Assembly: GCA_032622095.1 (NCBI GenBank)
Contig: CP136061.1
Coordinates: 199,384,244-199,448,243 of the forward strand
From: Siphonodentalium dalli
Taxonomy: Eukaryota > Mollusca > Scaphopoda > Gadilida > Siphonodentaliidae
Length of the DNA: 64,000 bases
Direction: 5' to 3'
Shown here: piece after piece, positions 12,817 to 23,882 of the stretch
Position numbering within the stretch: position 1 is the stretch's first letter
Layout of the letters: each line of letters begins with the position of its first letter
The notes under the pieces: generated by a model
Databases searched by the model: none
What the model saw: only the letters and a program-made list of their open reading frames with translations
Told to the model about the DNA's origin: nothing
Program-made: the position numbers and the translations under genes

Positions 12817-13029
12817 CAGTAATGCTCTAAGTAATCGACCCCTTAACCACAGCAGAATTATGGGTAACTTTTCAGGATTTAGTCGGATATATGGCTTGTT
12901 GCCATTCATCGGAAAGCTCTCCCCGAGAGCGTTCCGATGAATGGCAACAAGCCATATTTCCGACTAAATCCTGAAAAGTTACCCATAATTCTGCTGTGGT
13001 TAAGGGGTCGATTACTTAGAGCATTACTG
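12817..13029. mobile_element. Family A foldback MITE, full copy
   Basis: 213 bp flanked by TA. The two arms of about 105 bp are near-perfect inverted repeats, from CAGTAATGC.CTAA.TAATC at the ends to GGAAAGCTCTC at the loop, so a transcript would fold into one long hairpin. CAGT ends plus TA target suggest a Tc1/mariner-type source. No coding capacity. Confidence 0.9.
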
Positions 13030-13321
13030 TACATGTACATGTAGCTAAACCTGGCTATTGATATCACGTGTTGTGTACATGGTGTGTTATTCTCAGGTGC
13101 CCCCAGTCTGAGGCTTACTACTGACTGCACTGCTGTTACCATGTTGCCACATTGATGCCAGGTTTTGTTTTAGTGAGATGTAACATGAAGCTAAAACAAA
13201 CAGGTAGACATGTGCTGGGAGTATAGGTAATATTTAATTAGCCTCTAGAAGGCTCTCAATATTATCTACCAAAACCTTGTTATGCTACACACATCCTGAA
13301 GTGAAGAGTTACCCATAATTA

Positions 13322-14460
13322 TAACCCCTTTTTAACAAAAAAGGGGGGTATACTGTTTTGCACCTGTCCGTCCGTCCGTCCGTCCGTCCATCCGTGCATC
13401 CGTACGTCCGTCCGATGTCTGTTCATGTCATAACTTGAACAATAGTGCTCGGATCTCAATGAAATTAGGTATGGATGTTCACTACTATGAGGACATTAAA
13501 TAGAGGGTTCCATCGTTTTGTTCGGATTTTCCATTCTAGAGTTATTCATCTTTGTTTATCTGGAAATGTTGAATTTTTGGTCCATCTGGTGTCTGTTCAT
13601 GTCGTAACTTCAACAGTTGTGCTGGGATCTCAATGAAATTAGGTATGGATGTTCACTACTATGAGGACATTAAATAGAGGGTTCCATCGTTTTGTTCGGA
13701 TTTTCCATTCTAGAGTTATTCATCTTTGTTTATCTGGAAATGTTGAATTTTTGGTCCATCTGGTGTCTGTTCATGTCGTAACTTCAACAGTTGTGCTGGG
13801 ATCTCAATGAAATTTGGTATGGATGTTCACAACTATGAGGAAATTAAATAGAGGGTTCCATCGTTTTGTTCGGATTTTCCATTCCAGAGTTATTCATCTT
13901 TGTTTATCTGGAAATGTTGGCTTTTTGGTCTGTCTGGTGTCTGTTCATGTCGTAATTCAACAGTTGTGCTGGGATCTCAATGAAATTTGGTTTGGATGTT
14001 CACTACTATGAGGACATTAAAAAGAGGGTTCCATCGTTTTGTTTGGATTTTCCATTCTAGAGTTATACATCTTTGTTTATCTGGAAATGTTGGCTTTTTG
14101 GTCCGTCTGGTGTCTGTTCATGTCGTAACTTCAACAGTTGTGCTGGGATCTCAATGAAATTTGGTATGGATGTTCACCACTGTGAGGACATTCAATAGAG
14201 GGTTCCATTGTTCTGTTTGGCTTTTCCATTCTAGAGTTATTCAAGTTTGTTTATCTCGACATGTTGGCTGTTTGGCCCATCTGATGTCTGTTCAGGTCAT
14301 AACTTGAACAGTAATGCTCGGATCTCAATGAAATTTTGTATGGATGTTCACTATGAGGACATTTAATGGCACATTCAACTGTTTTGTTTTTTTGTGCTAT
14401 ATGTATTAATCTTCGTTTATATGAAAATGCTGATTTTTGGGTCCATCTGTCTGAGTATAG
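13322..14460 (+). repeat. 174-bp tandem array (about 6 units) with (CCGT)n start
   Basis: Begins with a C-rich/G-rich inverted pair around TTTTTAAC and a (CCGT)n run (13370-13412). Six units follow, marked by ATCTCAATGAAATT at 13453, 13627, 13801, 13974, 14148 and 14322, giving periods of 174, 174, 173, 174 and 174. Adjacent units are highly alike and the last is more diverged. The arrangement resembles bivalve 'pearl'-like elements with internal satellite arrays. The right boundary meets a family A fragment. Short open frames within it are periodic artefacts. Confidence 0.9.
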
Positions 14461-14464
14461 CAGT

Positions 14465-14510
14465 CATAATTCTGCTGTGGTTAAGGAGTCGATTATTTAG
14501 GGCATTACTG
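14465..14510. mobile_element. Family A MITE, right-end scrap
   Basis: Only the last 46 bp (CATAATTCTGCTGTGGTTAA to GGCATTACTG) before TA. Confidence 0.85.
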
Positions 14511-14518
14511 TACACACA

Positions 14519-14622
14519 TAGATCATGCCTATGATGCCATGAATCTGTACTCTGACTATGCCCCCCCAGTGATCATAATCCACCAGTTGAAAACCTGGGA
14601 ACTTTTTGATGTTCTATCAGGA
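14519..14622 (+). mobile_element. Family F MITE, left-end fragment
   Basis: TAGATCATGCC, then the family F terminal words through GAACTTTTTGATGTT. It starts immediately after the family A scrap. Confidence 0.6.
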
Positions 14623-14875
14623 GCCCAAAACACAGATCGAGTTCGAATATGGGTTTGATCCGATTTATTTTAAAGGAGTTATGACCTTTTTTCGAAAAGA
14701 AAAATATGAAGAAAATAAAATTTGGGTATAATAATAATAAAAAAATGTCATTGACTCTTTCATTTGTTTTCATTTAGATGTTGATGATTATGATACAAGT
14801 TGATAAAAAGGTTCCCAATGTGTGATTATGTGTCCCTTTAAATATTTAGTAATGAACCCAAAACTTAATAGTGTG

Positions 14876-14940
14876 TTTTCTAACCGGTTACGTCGTTATC
14901 CGGATGCTAACCGGTTATCCGGCTGTCCGTTTCAGCTCTA
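14876..14940 (-). mobile_element. Possible solo hAT end
   Basis: Read on the minus strand it is TAGAGCTGAAACGG followed by repeats of AACCGGTTA and ATCCGG. A TAGAGCTGAAAC-like end with palindromic subterminal words is typical of hAT elements. No partner end was found nearby. Confidence 0.45.
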
Positions 14941-14949
14941 ATTCGTTTA

Positions 14950-15071
14950 CAGGAATGCCCTAAATAATTGACTCTCGATGAGAGCTTTCGATGAATGGCA
15001 ACAAGCCATATTTCTGAAAAATTACCCATAATTCTGCTGTGGTTAAGGTGTCGATTATTTAGGGCATTACT
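14950..15071. mobile_element. Family A MITE, internally deleted copy
   Basis: Both terminal segments are present but most of the left arm is missing, so the hairpin is broken. Confidence 0.85.
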
Positions 15072-16030
15072 AAAATGGGCAACTTACTGGCAAGTTTGTA
15101 AGTAGCTTGTACCTGACATTGGTTATTTCGGCTAAAACAAAAAACTTCTCTGTTTCTGATAACATTGGGAAATTTTTCCAGTAAGGCATCAGGGTTTTTT
15201 TTTGCAATTTTTTTTTTTAATCCTTTCAGCCGTAATTTTACATTATGACACAAAATCATCTGTGGGCTTTAAAATGTTGTACTTGCAGTGCAATTAGCAC
15301 TGCATGTACATTTTAGAAGCCCACCAACAAAATGAAGCTTCCTCTCGGACTCAAGACAATAATAAGCTATTGGTGATTTGATTGTTATGTGAAATTATTA
15401 ATTATTTTAGCAGTTCTTGGTAATATGGTTCTGGTTAAACAAGAAAATATATGTTCAACCTCTCAAATGTATTAAAATCCATAATTTTTATCTTCCTTTA
15501 ATAGTTGTTCAGAATCTATATACAATTCAGATGATATGTTAAATTCAAGATTTTTCACCAGATAAATCCTCAGAAATTTGTTGAAAATCTCTCGCAATTT
15601 TTACCCTGATTTATACGAAAAATGCATTTTACCCTTAAAAAAAGAAAAGAACAGATAAGTATGACCTAGCTGTCATTGTTTCTGCCAGTTTGTTGGGATA
15701 TTTAGAGAAGACCATGTCACAAGATGGGTGTCTCTGTGTGTAGAGAGTAAAGTTGCTTGAATTTTTCACTATTGATTTCCCAGGAGTTTGGCCACATTCC
15801 AGCAACAAGGTATAATTATGGGAATACCAATAATTGTAGTGTGTCCACAATTTAAAGCCTTTTATCCTGTAATCAGTCAACTTCAATTACTCATTATCTC
15901 TCTTTATTTAAAGTTCAACATGCATGTTTTTGGTCAATGTTTATTTTTACACAGTGAAAACAAAAGCATAGTTTCCAGTTCTTATTTATCAAACAAATCA
16001 ATGAAGTACTACCATATATACATATAGAAT
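15072..16030. other. Stretch without recognised gene
   Basis: AT-rich. Several 60-80-codon open frames on both strands show no domain. Nothing else seen. Confidence 0.4.
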
Positions 16031-16080
16031 TAAAGTGATGTGAAACACTCCGGTATGGTGATCCAATAGAAATGGAGAAT
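16031..16080 (+). mobile_element. End of an unassigned TTAA-type repeat
   Basis: TTAAAGTGATGTGAAACACT followed by CCGGTATGGTGATC is the mirror image of 44732-44781. A family A right half follows shortly after. Confidence 0.55.
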
Positions 16081-16098
16081 ATTCTTACTCAAAGTTGT

Positions 16099-16183
16099 GG
16101 CAACAAGCCATATTTCCGACTAAATCCTGAAAAGTTACCCATAATTCTGCTGTGGTTAAAGAGTTGATTATTTAGGGCATTAC
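16099..16183. mobile_element. Family A MITE, right part
   Basis: From GGCAACAAGCCATATTTCCG to GGGCATTAC. Left arm absent. Confidence 0.85.
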
Positions 16184-16766
16184 ATGTATTTACTGTGACA
16201 GTTTGTTGACAGGCAGAAGGTATTAACTGACATGCTGAAATTGTTTTAGCTGATAATTGCTAAATTATGCAAAGGTTTGATTCCACATACATGTGTGATG
16301 ATGGAAAATTTTCATTTGGTGTTAGGAATCTTCTGAGTTTGATTACAAGTGGAAATATCAACCCTTGATCTAAAACAACCTACATAATGTACATGTATAT
16401 ACATGTATATTGTCCTGTTTGATGTAATAACTGTTGCTTCTGGCTTGTATAGTAATATTGTGTGTGTGAGGGAGAGGGGGGCTGGCTTAGACACCACCAC
16501 AGCCCCTTTGCTACCTCACAGTGGCACTTACCTATACTAGTGCACTGGTCATGTTACTGGTACCTGTTTCACCCTTTTATAGACAGCCAACTCAGATTTC
16601 AAGGGTTTTCCACAGAGGTTTATTATATTATATTACACAATAATAGCAAATATCCATAGGGTGCGGTCACGGGTTGCCTTCAAGATACAATGTGCCACAT
16701 GATCTCAAAGAGAAAATAATATTCCAGGAAATGTTAAGGTGTGCAGGATGATTGCTCATGATTATA

Positions 16767-16931
16767 CAGTAATGCTCTAAGTAATCGACTTCTTAACCAC
16801 AGCAGAATTATGGGTAATTTTTCAGGATTTAGTCGGAAATATGGCTTGTTGCCATTCATCGGAAAGCTCTCCCTGAAAAGTTACCCATAATTCTGCTGTG
16901 GTTAAGAAGTCGATTACTTAGAGCATTACTG
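16767..16931. mobile_element. Family A MITE, internally deleted
   Basis: 165 bp. Complete outer arms, but the loop-proximal part of the right arm is missing. The changes GACTTC and GAAGTC are matched in the two arms, marking a subfamily shared with 61876-62052. Confidence 0.9.
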
Positions 16932-17400
16932 AACACATGTCTGTTCCGTCTTTCTGTCGGGCAGATATCTCAAACACCGGTTGTCAGATCTGAATGAAAT
17001 TTAGAATTGATGTTTACTACTGTATAAAGGCCATTCAAGGGGGTATTCAAATTGTATTTTCCGTTCTAGAGTTAATCATCTTTGTTTATCTGGAAATTTA
17101 GTTTTTTTGTCCGGCCGAGTAGATATCTCCACTACCCGTTGATGAATCTCTATGAAATTTAGTGCGGATGTTCACTACTATGAGGGCAATCAACTGAGTG
17201 TTCAAATGTTTTTTCCCCAGTTTTCTGTTCTAGAGTTGTTCACCTTTGTTTATTTGGAAGTGTTGGTTTTTTGTCCGTATCTCCACCACCAGTTGACGGA
17301 TATCAATGTAATTCGGTATGGATGTTCACTACTATAATGGCAAGGAATTGAGTGTTCAATTGTTTTGTTAATGTTTTCCATTCTCGAGTTTATATGACAT
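16932..17400 (+). repeat. Degenerate tandem array related to the 13.4-kb array
   Basis: Three units with GATGTT.ACTACT near 17010, 17168 and 17320 (periods about 158 and 152). The core ATGAAATTTA and GTTTAT.TGGAA words are shared with the array at 13322-14460. It begins right at the family A copy's end. Confidence 0.75.
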
Positions 17401-18482
17401 TGTGGTTCACTGTACTGTACTGCAACATGTCAAAAAATAATTGTTTTTAGAACCTTTAAAGTGTCATTGCTAAACATTTACTTTGATCAGGAGCCTTGAC
17501 AAAGATATTATATGACGGAGATCACTTGTTCTCATGGTATTGTGTATTCATAAAGAAATTTTCCAGGGCTTGCCTCTATATTAAATGCCTCAATATCAAA
17601 TGTTTTGACTTTTTAACCTTGAGGCTATGATTGCACCAGGTGCGGTTGTTGACATTCCTATTTATACGGGTATTTGACTCCGATGAATGTGTTATCATAT
17701 TGCTGATAATGTACACATATATGATGAATCATCCCTTCCTGCTTGTATTATGAATTCTACCTGATCTACCCGAAGTAATTATCAATAGGTGAGTATTACT
17801 AATCGTTACATCATCACTTACAACCAAACACATAAATCCCTTTCCAATTTACCTTTGATGGTTAGTCTATCTCGGCTTTTATTGGTTATTAGGTATTATT
17901 ATGAATACACTCCTAAGTCCCGCCCACACGCCATGCGACACTGATCAAACTCTTGTCAGTAATTTCATGAATGGCTGATTTCTCAGCTGAAAGTAAATTT
18001 ATGCTAGGGTAGAATTTTTTAGGCCACACAATTTGAATTCTTTCGCTGACATGTGATGAGTGCTGTTCTAATTTGTCACCTGTTAAATACTCAGATCATG
18101 TTGATACACCTTTATATGAAGGTCTGCTTAATTGTTTCAGGTACATGTACATGTATATAAAGTTAAAGTCAAACATGGTGTTCAAACTTTTGTCTGACAA
18201 ATAAATGCTCAACACAACTACTATTTGTACGATCTTCTGATTAGAACAGAACCAAAAGAGGATCAGATAGCTCAGTTTGATAGTGAGCTACACAAGTAGT
18301 TACAGGGAGGATTTAAGATGACAGATGTTGTTGTCATCAGAGAAACTTTTAGGATAGGTCCAGGGTTAAAGGTTAAGGGCCACATGGGTACTTGTTTTAG
18401 GCATATTGTTTCAGTGAAAGTGAAATACATGTAGTCATACAAAGCCACTGAAGCTAATCAATCTCCAAAATTAATTAAATTA
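17401..18482. other. Stretch without recognised gene
   Basis: No domain-bearing open frame. Contains ordinary AT-rich sequence with a GTACATGTACATGTA word near 18140. Confidence 0.4.
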
Positions 18483-18650
18483 AAGTAATGCACTAACTAA
18501 TCAAGGGAAATATGTCTTGTTGCCATTCATCGGAAAACTCTCACTGAGAGCTTTCCGATGAATGGCAACAAGCCATATTTCCAACTAAATCCTAAAAAAT
18601 TACACATAATTCTGCTGTGGTTAAGGAGTCGATTATTTAGGGCATTACTG
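18483..18650. mobile_element. Family A MITE, left arm shortened
   Basis: 168 bp ending GGCATTACTG then TA. The right arm is complete, while the left arm lacks the segment between the terminus and the ATATG.CTTGTTGCCAT part. Confidence 0.9.
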
Positions 18651-18771
18651 TATATGGGGACTACCATTTCATTCAGTGTGTGACTATTGAATCGAATTGA
18701 ATCTTTGAATGTTTCTAAAATCTTCATAAGCACATGAAATAACCAAGTAGTTTAAAGAAACTGATTATTGT

Positions 18772-20709
18772 TAGCTCAACTTACTTTTGTAAGTTTGAGC
18801 TATTGCCATGGCTTGGTATCCGTCGTCCGTGTGTGCGTGATGCGTCAACAATTTCCTTTAGCACGGGCTACAGTTCGTACCTTTGGTCCGATTATTATGA
18901 AATTTGTCATGGATGTTGACATTGACATGTAGATGGGAACGAGTCATTTTGGGGTCATTCGGAAAAAAAACATGGCCGCCAGTGGCCATCTTGGATTTCA
19001 AAATTCAATCCATTAGCACGGGCTACAGGCCGTACTGTTCGTCTTATTGTCATGAAATTTGTCATGGATGTTAATATTGACATGTAGATGGGAACGAGTG
19101 ATTTTGGGGTCATTTGGCCAAAAAACATGGCCGCCGGCAGCCATCTTGGATTTTACTCTTTGCATGACTAAATCCTTTGACACGGGCTACAGGTCGTACC
19201 TTTGGTCAGATCATCATAAAATTTGTCATGGATGTTAACAATGACATGTAGATTAGAACGAGTCTTTTTTGGGTCATTCGGGCAAAAAACATGGCCGCCA
19301 GAAGCCATCTTGGATTTTACTCTTTGTATGACTAAATCCTTTAGCACGGGCTACAGGTTGTACCTTTACTCTGATCATCATGAAATTTGTAATGGCTGTT
19401 GAAATTAGAATGTAGATGGGAACGAGTCATTTTGGGGTCATTCGGACAAAAAACATGGCCACCAGCAGCCATCTTTGATTTCAAAATTTTATCCATTAGC
19501 ACAGGCCACAGGTCGTACTGTTCGTCTGATCATCATTAAATTTGTCATGGATGTTAATATTGACATGTAGATGGGAACGAGTAATTTTGGGGTCATTCGG
19601 CCAAAAAATATGGCCGCCAGCAGCCATCTTGGATTTTACTCTTGGTATGACTAAATTCTTTAGCACGGGCTACATGTCGTACTTTTAGTCTGATCATCAT
19701 AAAATTTGTCATGAATGTTAATAATGACATGTAGATGGGAACAAGTCATTTTGGGGTCATTCGGCCAAAAAACATGGCCACCAGAAGCCATCTTGGATTT
19801 TACTCTTTGTATGACTAAATCATTTAGCACGGGCTACAGGTCGTACTTTTAGTCTGATCATCATAAAATTTGTTATGGCTGTTGAAATTGTAATGTAGAT
19901 GGGAACGAGTCATTTTGGGGTCATTCGGATGAAAAACATGGCCGCCAGTGGCCATCTTTGATTTCAAAATTCAATCCATTAGCACGGTTTACAGGTCGTA
20001 CTGTTCGTCTGATCATCATGAAATTTGTCATGGATGTTAATATTGACATGTAGATGGGAACGATTAATTTTGGGGTCATTTGTCCAAAAAACATGGCCGC
20101 CAGCAGCCATCTTGGATTTTACTCTTTGTATGACTAAATCCTTTAGCACGGACTACAGGTCGTACCTTGAGTCTGATCATCATGAAATTTTTTATGGCTG
20201 TTGAAATTGTAATGTAGATGGGAACGAGTCATTTTGGGGTCATTCGGATGAAAAACATGGCCGCCAGCGGCCATCTTTGATTTCAAAATTCAATCCATTA
20301 GCACATGCTACAGGTCTTACCTTTAGTCTGATCATCATAAAATTTGTCATGGATGTTAACAATGACATGTAGATGGGAACGAGTCATTTTGGGGTCATTT
20401 GTCCAAAAAACATGGTGCCAGCAGCCATCTTGGATTTTACTCTTTGTATGACTAAATTCTTTAGCATGGGCTACAGGTCGTACCTTTAGTCTGATCGTCA
20501 TAAAATTTGTCATGGATGTTAACGATGACATGTAGATGGGATACAATCATTTTGGGGTCATTCGGCCGAAGACATGGCCGTCAGCAGCCATCTTGGATTT
20601 TACTTTTCTCTTCATGTCTATAAACTAGTATTAGACATTCAACTTTCCACATTCCTAATCGCTCCATTGACTGTAATACATTAAATTATTCCCTTTCCAA
20701 GTTGAGCTA
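18772..20709. mobile_element. TIR element carrying an 11-unit higher-order tandem array
   Basis: Ends are inverted TAGCTCAACTT, so a TA target duplication around GCTCAACTT is likely. Almost all of the interior is a tandem array. The marker GCACGGGCTACAG recurs at spacings of about 155, 164, 164, 155, 164, 164, 155, 164, 155 and 163 bp. Two subtypes alternate: short units pass through GATTTCAAAATTCAATCC, long units through GGATTTTACTCTTTGTATGA. Each unit carries CATGGCCGCC and GCCATCTT.GATTT. A small hairpin follows the left end. No transposase is encoded. Confidence 0.85.
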
Positions 20710-21030
20710 CAGTGTCATTGACACTTTCATTAATTTAAGAATTAGTAATAATTTTTGTTTTTTGTAAAGCATAAATTCCATAAAATGCTCTAAAATGCAT
20801 TGAATGAATAGATACAGTGTTTACAGAGTGATAAAATGGGGTGAATTAGCAAGTGATAGGCCAGAGCATAAAAAGTTAAAAATATATCAAGACAAGTTAA
20901 ATAAGCACCAATTGTGGATTGAAATTTTGGACTGTATGAAAGTGAATTCACAGAAAGATTTCCAAATAAAAACATGTCAAATGAACATAAATGATTGAAT
21001 AGCAGCAATGAACGGGATTAACAATGTTCT
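20710..21030. other. Stretch without recognised gene
   Basis: AT-rich, with overlapping 64- and 72-codon open frames on opposite strands. No domain recognised. Confidence 0.4.
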
Positions 21031-21123
21031 TGATGATGCTATACAAGTTGTTTGGAATGCTATGTATGCCTTTAATATATTTGACAACACTGTTAGTGAT
21101 GCTTCAAGTTTGTCATCAAACCA
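21031..21123 (+). repeat. 93-bp duplication, left copy
   Basis: Starts TGATGATGCTATA and ends TGTCATCAAACCA. A near-identical copy lies exactly 240 bp downstream (21271-21363), with a family A MITE between them. Confidence 0.9.
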
Positions 21124-21127
21124 CCTA

Positions 21128-21266
21128 CAGCCCTAAATAATCGACTCCTTGACCACAGCAGAATTATGGGTAATTTTTCAGGATTTAGTCGGAAATATGG
21201 CTTGTTGCTATTCATCGGAAAGCTCTCATAATTCTGCTGTGGTTAAGGAGTCAATTATTTTTACTG
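21128..21266. mobile_element. Family A MITE between duplicated flanks
   Basis: 139 bp. The left terminus lacks the TAATG of the usual end and most of the right arm is gone. TACAG and CTGTA edges are retained. Confidence 0.85.
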
Positions 21267-21270
21267 TACA

Positions 21271-21363
21271 TGATGATGCTATAAAATTGTATGGAATGCT
21301 ATGTATGCCTTTAATATATTTGACAAACACTGTTAGTGATGCTTCAAGTTTGTCATCAAACCA
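21271..21363 (+). repeat. 93-bp duplication, right copy
   Basis: Differs from 21031-21123 by a few substitutions and small indels. It is far too long to be a normal target-site duplication. Confidence 0.9.
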
Positions 21364-21740
21364 TGAACAAAAATGATTTCAAAATCAGCTGAATCATGTG
21401 TACATGTTGAACATAAGAGTTAAATCAGCCTGGCCTGGGAATATGAACTGGGCTGATATGGAATGTTTTTTCACAAGGCAATCAATGCTGGCCTCTATTT
21501 TTACTGGGATAAACATAGAGCACACATGAGGTTTTTAGAAGCTAATCACAGAGGTAGACTTTGACTGACTACACTGTGTTCTGTTTGGTGAGGTATACAT
21601 GATATGTCTGGAGATAGGTTGATTTACGGAAATTGGTTTTTCTTGTGCTGAAGAAATCTACCTGTGTGCCATTATGTGTTGTGCCAACAGTTGGATGTGT
21701 GCGTCAAAGATCTTTCGAGATTCCTCTGACGCTGTGAGGA
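21364..21740. other. Upstream region of the 21741 gene
   Basis: No TATA-type promoter or upstream exon could be identified. A TGA in frame with the coding start lies at 21735-21737. Confidence 0.4.
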
Positions 21741-23651
21741 ATGGATGATAGTGGTTATTTCAGCAATAGATCGAGTACTCATATAAAATCTACTGAAGAG
21801 AAGTTGGATAGAAATAATAAAAAGGATTTACATGAGCTGAAATTTAGTGAATTGAAATATTACCCAAAATATTCACATCTCAGATATGGATTCACAGACG
21901 AAGACGATTTTGAAGACTTCAAGCGAGATTTTCGAAGTTTCAATATTTTAAGAAGGAAAATATCTCGAGACCGCCGAAATAACTGCTTATCTAGCAGAAA
22001 TCGGACGTTTAAAGTATATGACGATAAAGTTTTGGCAAACAATGACATGATGTCAGACTTTTTCTCTAGTGATGATGATTTTCAAGAGTTTGATAGAGTT
22101 TTTGAAACCCTGAAAGGTAATCGATTATCTCAAGGAATGGACATGTTACGAGGAAGAATTAATTCGGATTTGAGATCTAATTTGCCCGATGGGGATTTCA
22201 ATAGTTTAAGAAGAAGCGGGACTGACCGAGTGGATAGTTTGACATCAGGGGTGCGTGATCGAGAGTATAATAGTTTAGGGAGGCCAAATTTGGCACAAAA
22301 TACAAGGACAACTGTGCTTCAAGATAGTTATGATATTGGTACTGGAAAACCTCTCAACGATTGTAGTGAAGATACGTGTATGAGGCGCTCTCGTCCCAGA
22401 GAGAGAGAAGTCAAAGACGATCAAGCTGAGAGACTTTCATGGAGCACGGAGAGGCAGAAGTATTTAAATGAGAATGAAATGAACATTGACAGCTCTTTTC
22501 TTGAGTTTTTTGACAATGATGAAGATTTTCAGGCGTTTGATAAAGCCCTGGATAATTTTCGACGATCTCGGAATCTTGATCTCAATAGACATTCATCGAG
22601 TAGTGATATCTTCGAGGACTTTATGTCTTTCTGTGATAGGAATAGTCAAGACAATTTAAATAAAGGGCAACTGTCCGATAGTCAGAGTTCCTTGTGGAAT
22701 TCCGCTGAAGATTGGGACTACATATTCTCCAAATTGAAGCGAAATAGTCGGATTTATAAAGATCTCTCTCGTTCTGCCTCAGATTTGACAGACGTGTACG
22801 TTCCCCAGGATTCACTCAAGTATTATAGTAAGAGATACGATCGTGAGCTGCGGAATAGAAATTTATGTAGTGACTCTAATTTGTCTGATTCTAGTCAGAG
22901 TTTAACGGAAACGGTTTTTCGACAAATACCGATAGAGCATTATTCTACTTTGAAGTCATCCGATGGTCATATTGCCGTATCACGAATTGGTGCTGAGGAT
23001 ATAAACAGTGATCTTAGTGATAGCGACAGTGATAAAACGTGTACTTATTCAGATAATGAAACTGAGGAGGCTTTGGAGACGTTATGCATAGGCGATACAC
23101 CCGAAGCCTCAGATAACGAAAGCGATGTAGATTTAGGGAACTGTGATAGTGATCATACAAGTGCTAAAAGCAGTGATCGTAAAAGTGTTGTGAAAACCTG
23201 TCATTATGGTTCTCAATATACCGATCATGATAGGGCGGAATTGAGTGAAGCAGAAATAAACTGTGATCACAGAGAAAAAACTACCAATTATGTATCAAAT
23301 ATTAAGTCTTCCTCTAGTCCTATATCAAAGAATGATGAATCTAGTGTAGATGCTTCGGATAATAGTCTTTCAGCATCTTCTAACAATACAGATTTAGATC
23401 CTTTGTCCACTTCCACACTAAAAAATGATGAATCTTCCAAAAATGTGAGCCGAATTTTGGAAGATGGTGATATATCTGTGTCTTCGAAGAGTGATTTGTC
23501 TTTGAATCGAGAGCATGTGATGCATGACAAGGCCGCATGTGGTGGATATAGTGAATCTTGTGACTCGGAATATGCTGCCACATCGGGAGTTTGGAGTATT
23601 GATACAGATTCAGGGCACCTCTCAGGTAAACAATATGTCACTGACACATAA
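21741..23651 (+). CDS. Acidic Ser/Asp-rich protein with acidic-aromatic repeats (probable first coding exon)
   Basis: Family and function not recognised. The ATG has G at -3 and +4 and an in-frame stop two codons upstream, so this start is likely. The 636 codons encode a hydrophilic, probably disordered protein without signal peptide or membrane span. An acidic-aromatic motif recurs: DEDDFEDF..DF (53-64), SDDDFQEFDRVF (110-121), DNDEDFQAFDKAL (258-270), with weaker relatives at 150-157, 288-300 and 322-331. Residues 425-640 are Ser/Asp/Asn-rich, with KNDESS twice (530-535, 561-566). DSGYFS (3-8) and DSGHLS (623-628) fit the DSGxxS phosphodegron read by beta-TrCP ubiquitin ligases. This is an inference from motif only. 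A consensus donor (CAG|GTAAAC) splits codon 629 in phase 1, so the last eight residues before the stop may be read-through of an intron. No homologous neighbours help. Confidence 0.75.
   Translation: MDDSGYFSNRSSTHIKSTEEKLDRNNKKDLHELKFSELKYYPKYSHLRYGFTDEDDFEDFKRDFRSFNILRRKISRDRRNNCLSSRNRTFKVYDDKVLANNDMMSDFFSSDDDFQEFDRVFETLKGNRLSQGMDMLRGRINSDLRSNLPDGDFNSLRRSGTDRVDSLTSGVRDREYNSLGRPNLAQNTRTTVLQDSYDIGTGKPLNDCSEDTCMRRSRPREREVKDDQAERLSWSTERQKYLNENEMNIDSSFLEFFDNDEDFQAFDKALDNFRRSRNLDLNRHSSSSDIFEDFMSFCDRNSQDNLNKGQLSDSQSSLWNSAEDWDYIFSKLKRNSRIYKDLSRSASDLTDVYVPQDSLKYYSKRYDRELRNRNLCSDSNLSDSSQSLTETVFRQIPIEHYSTLKSSDGHIAVSRIGAEDINSDLSDSDSDKTCTYSDNETEEALETLCIGDTPEASDNESDVDLGNCDSDHTSAKSSDRKSVVKTCHYGSQYTDHDRAELSEAEINCDHREKTTNYVSNIKSSSSPISKNDESSVDASDNSLSASSNNTDLDPLSTSTLKNDESSKNVSRILEDGDISVSSKSDLSLNREHVMHDKAACGGYSESCDSEYAATSGVWSIDTDSGHLSGKQYVTDT
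23626..23631 (+). other. Predicted 5' splice site (phase 1)
   Basis: CTCTCAG|GTAAAC near the end of the 636-codon frame. Using it removes the final KQYVTDT and stop and retains the DSGHLS word. No matching acceptor could be chosen with confidence. The nearest coding-looking one with compatible phase is at 45057. Confidence 0.55.
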
Positions 23652-23882
23652 TATGGAAATAAATCGTAAACTTGGCCTATGAGTACAGATGAAATTTAAT
23701 AATATTTACCTAAATAATTATTGAGTCAAAATTTGCATTTCACAATTGTCAGACTGTTTTCGGATCAGACATATGTAGTGCTTTATAAACTGGTATCAAC
23801 CGTATATACATGTATTATTAAAGAAGCATCATTGAATCATATTTTTTGAAACATGGTGTTCTGACTATACTAGTAAATTTAA

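Noticed and set aside
18772-20709. Possible CRISPR-like array because of regular repeats
   Set aside because: Units are contiguous 155-164-bp monomers without spacers in a eukaryotic genome; it is a transposon-borne satellite.
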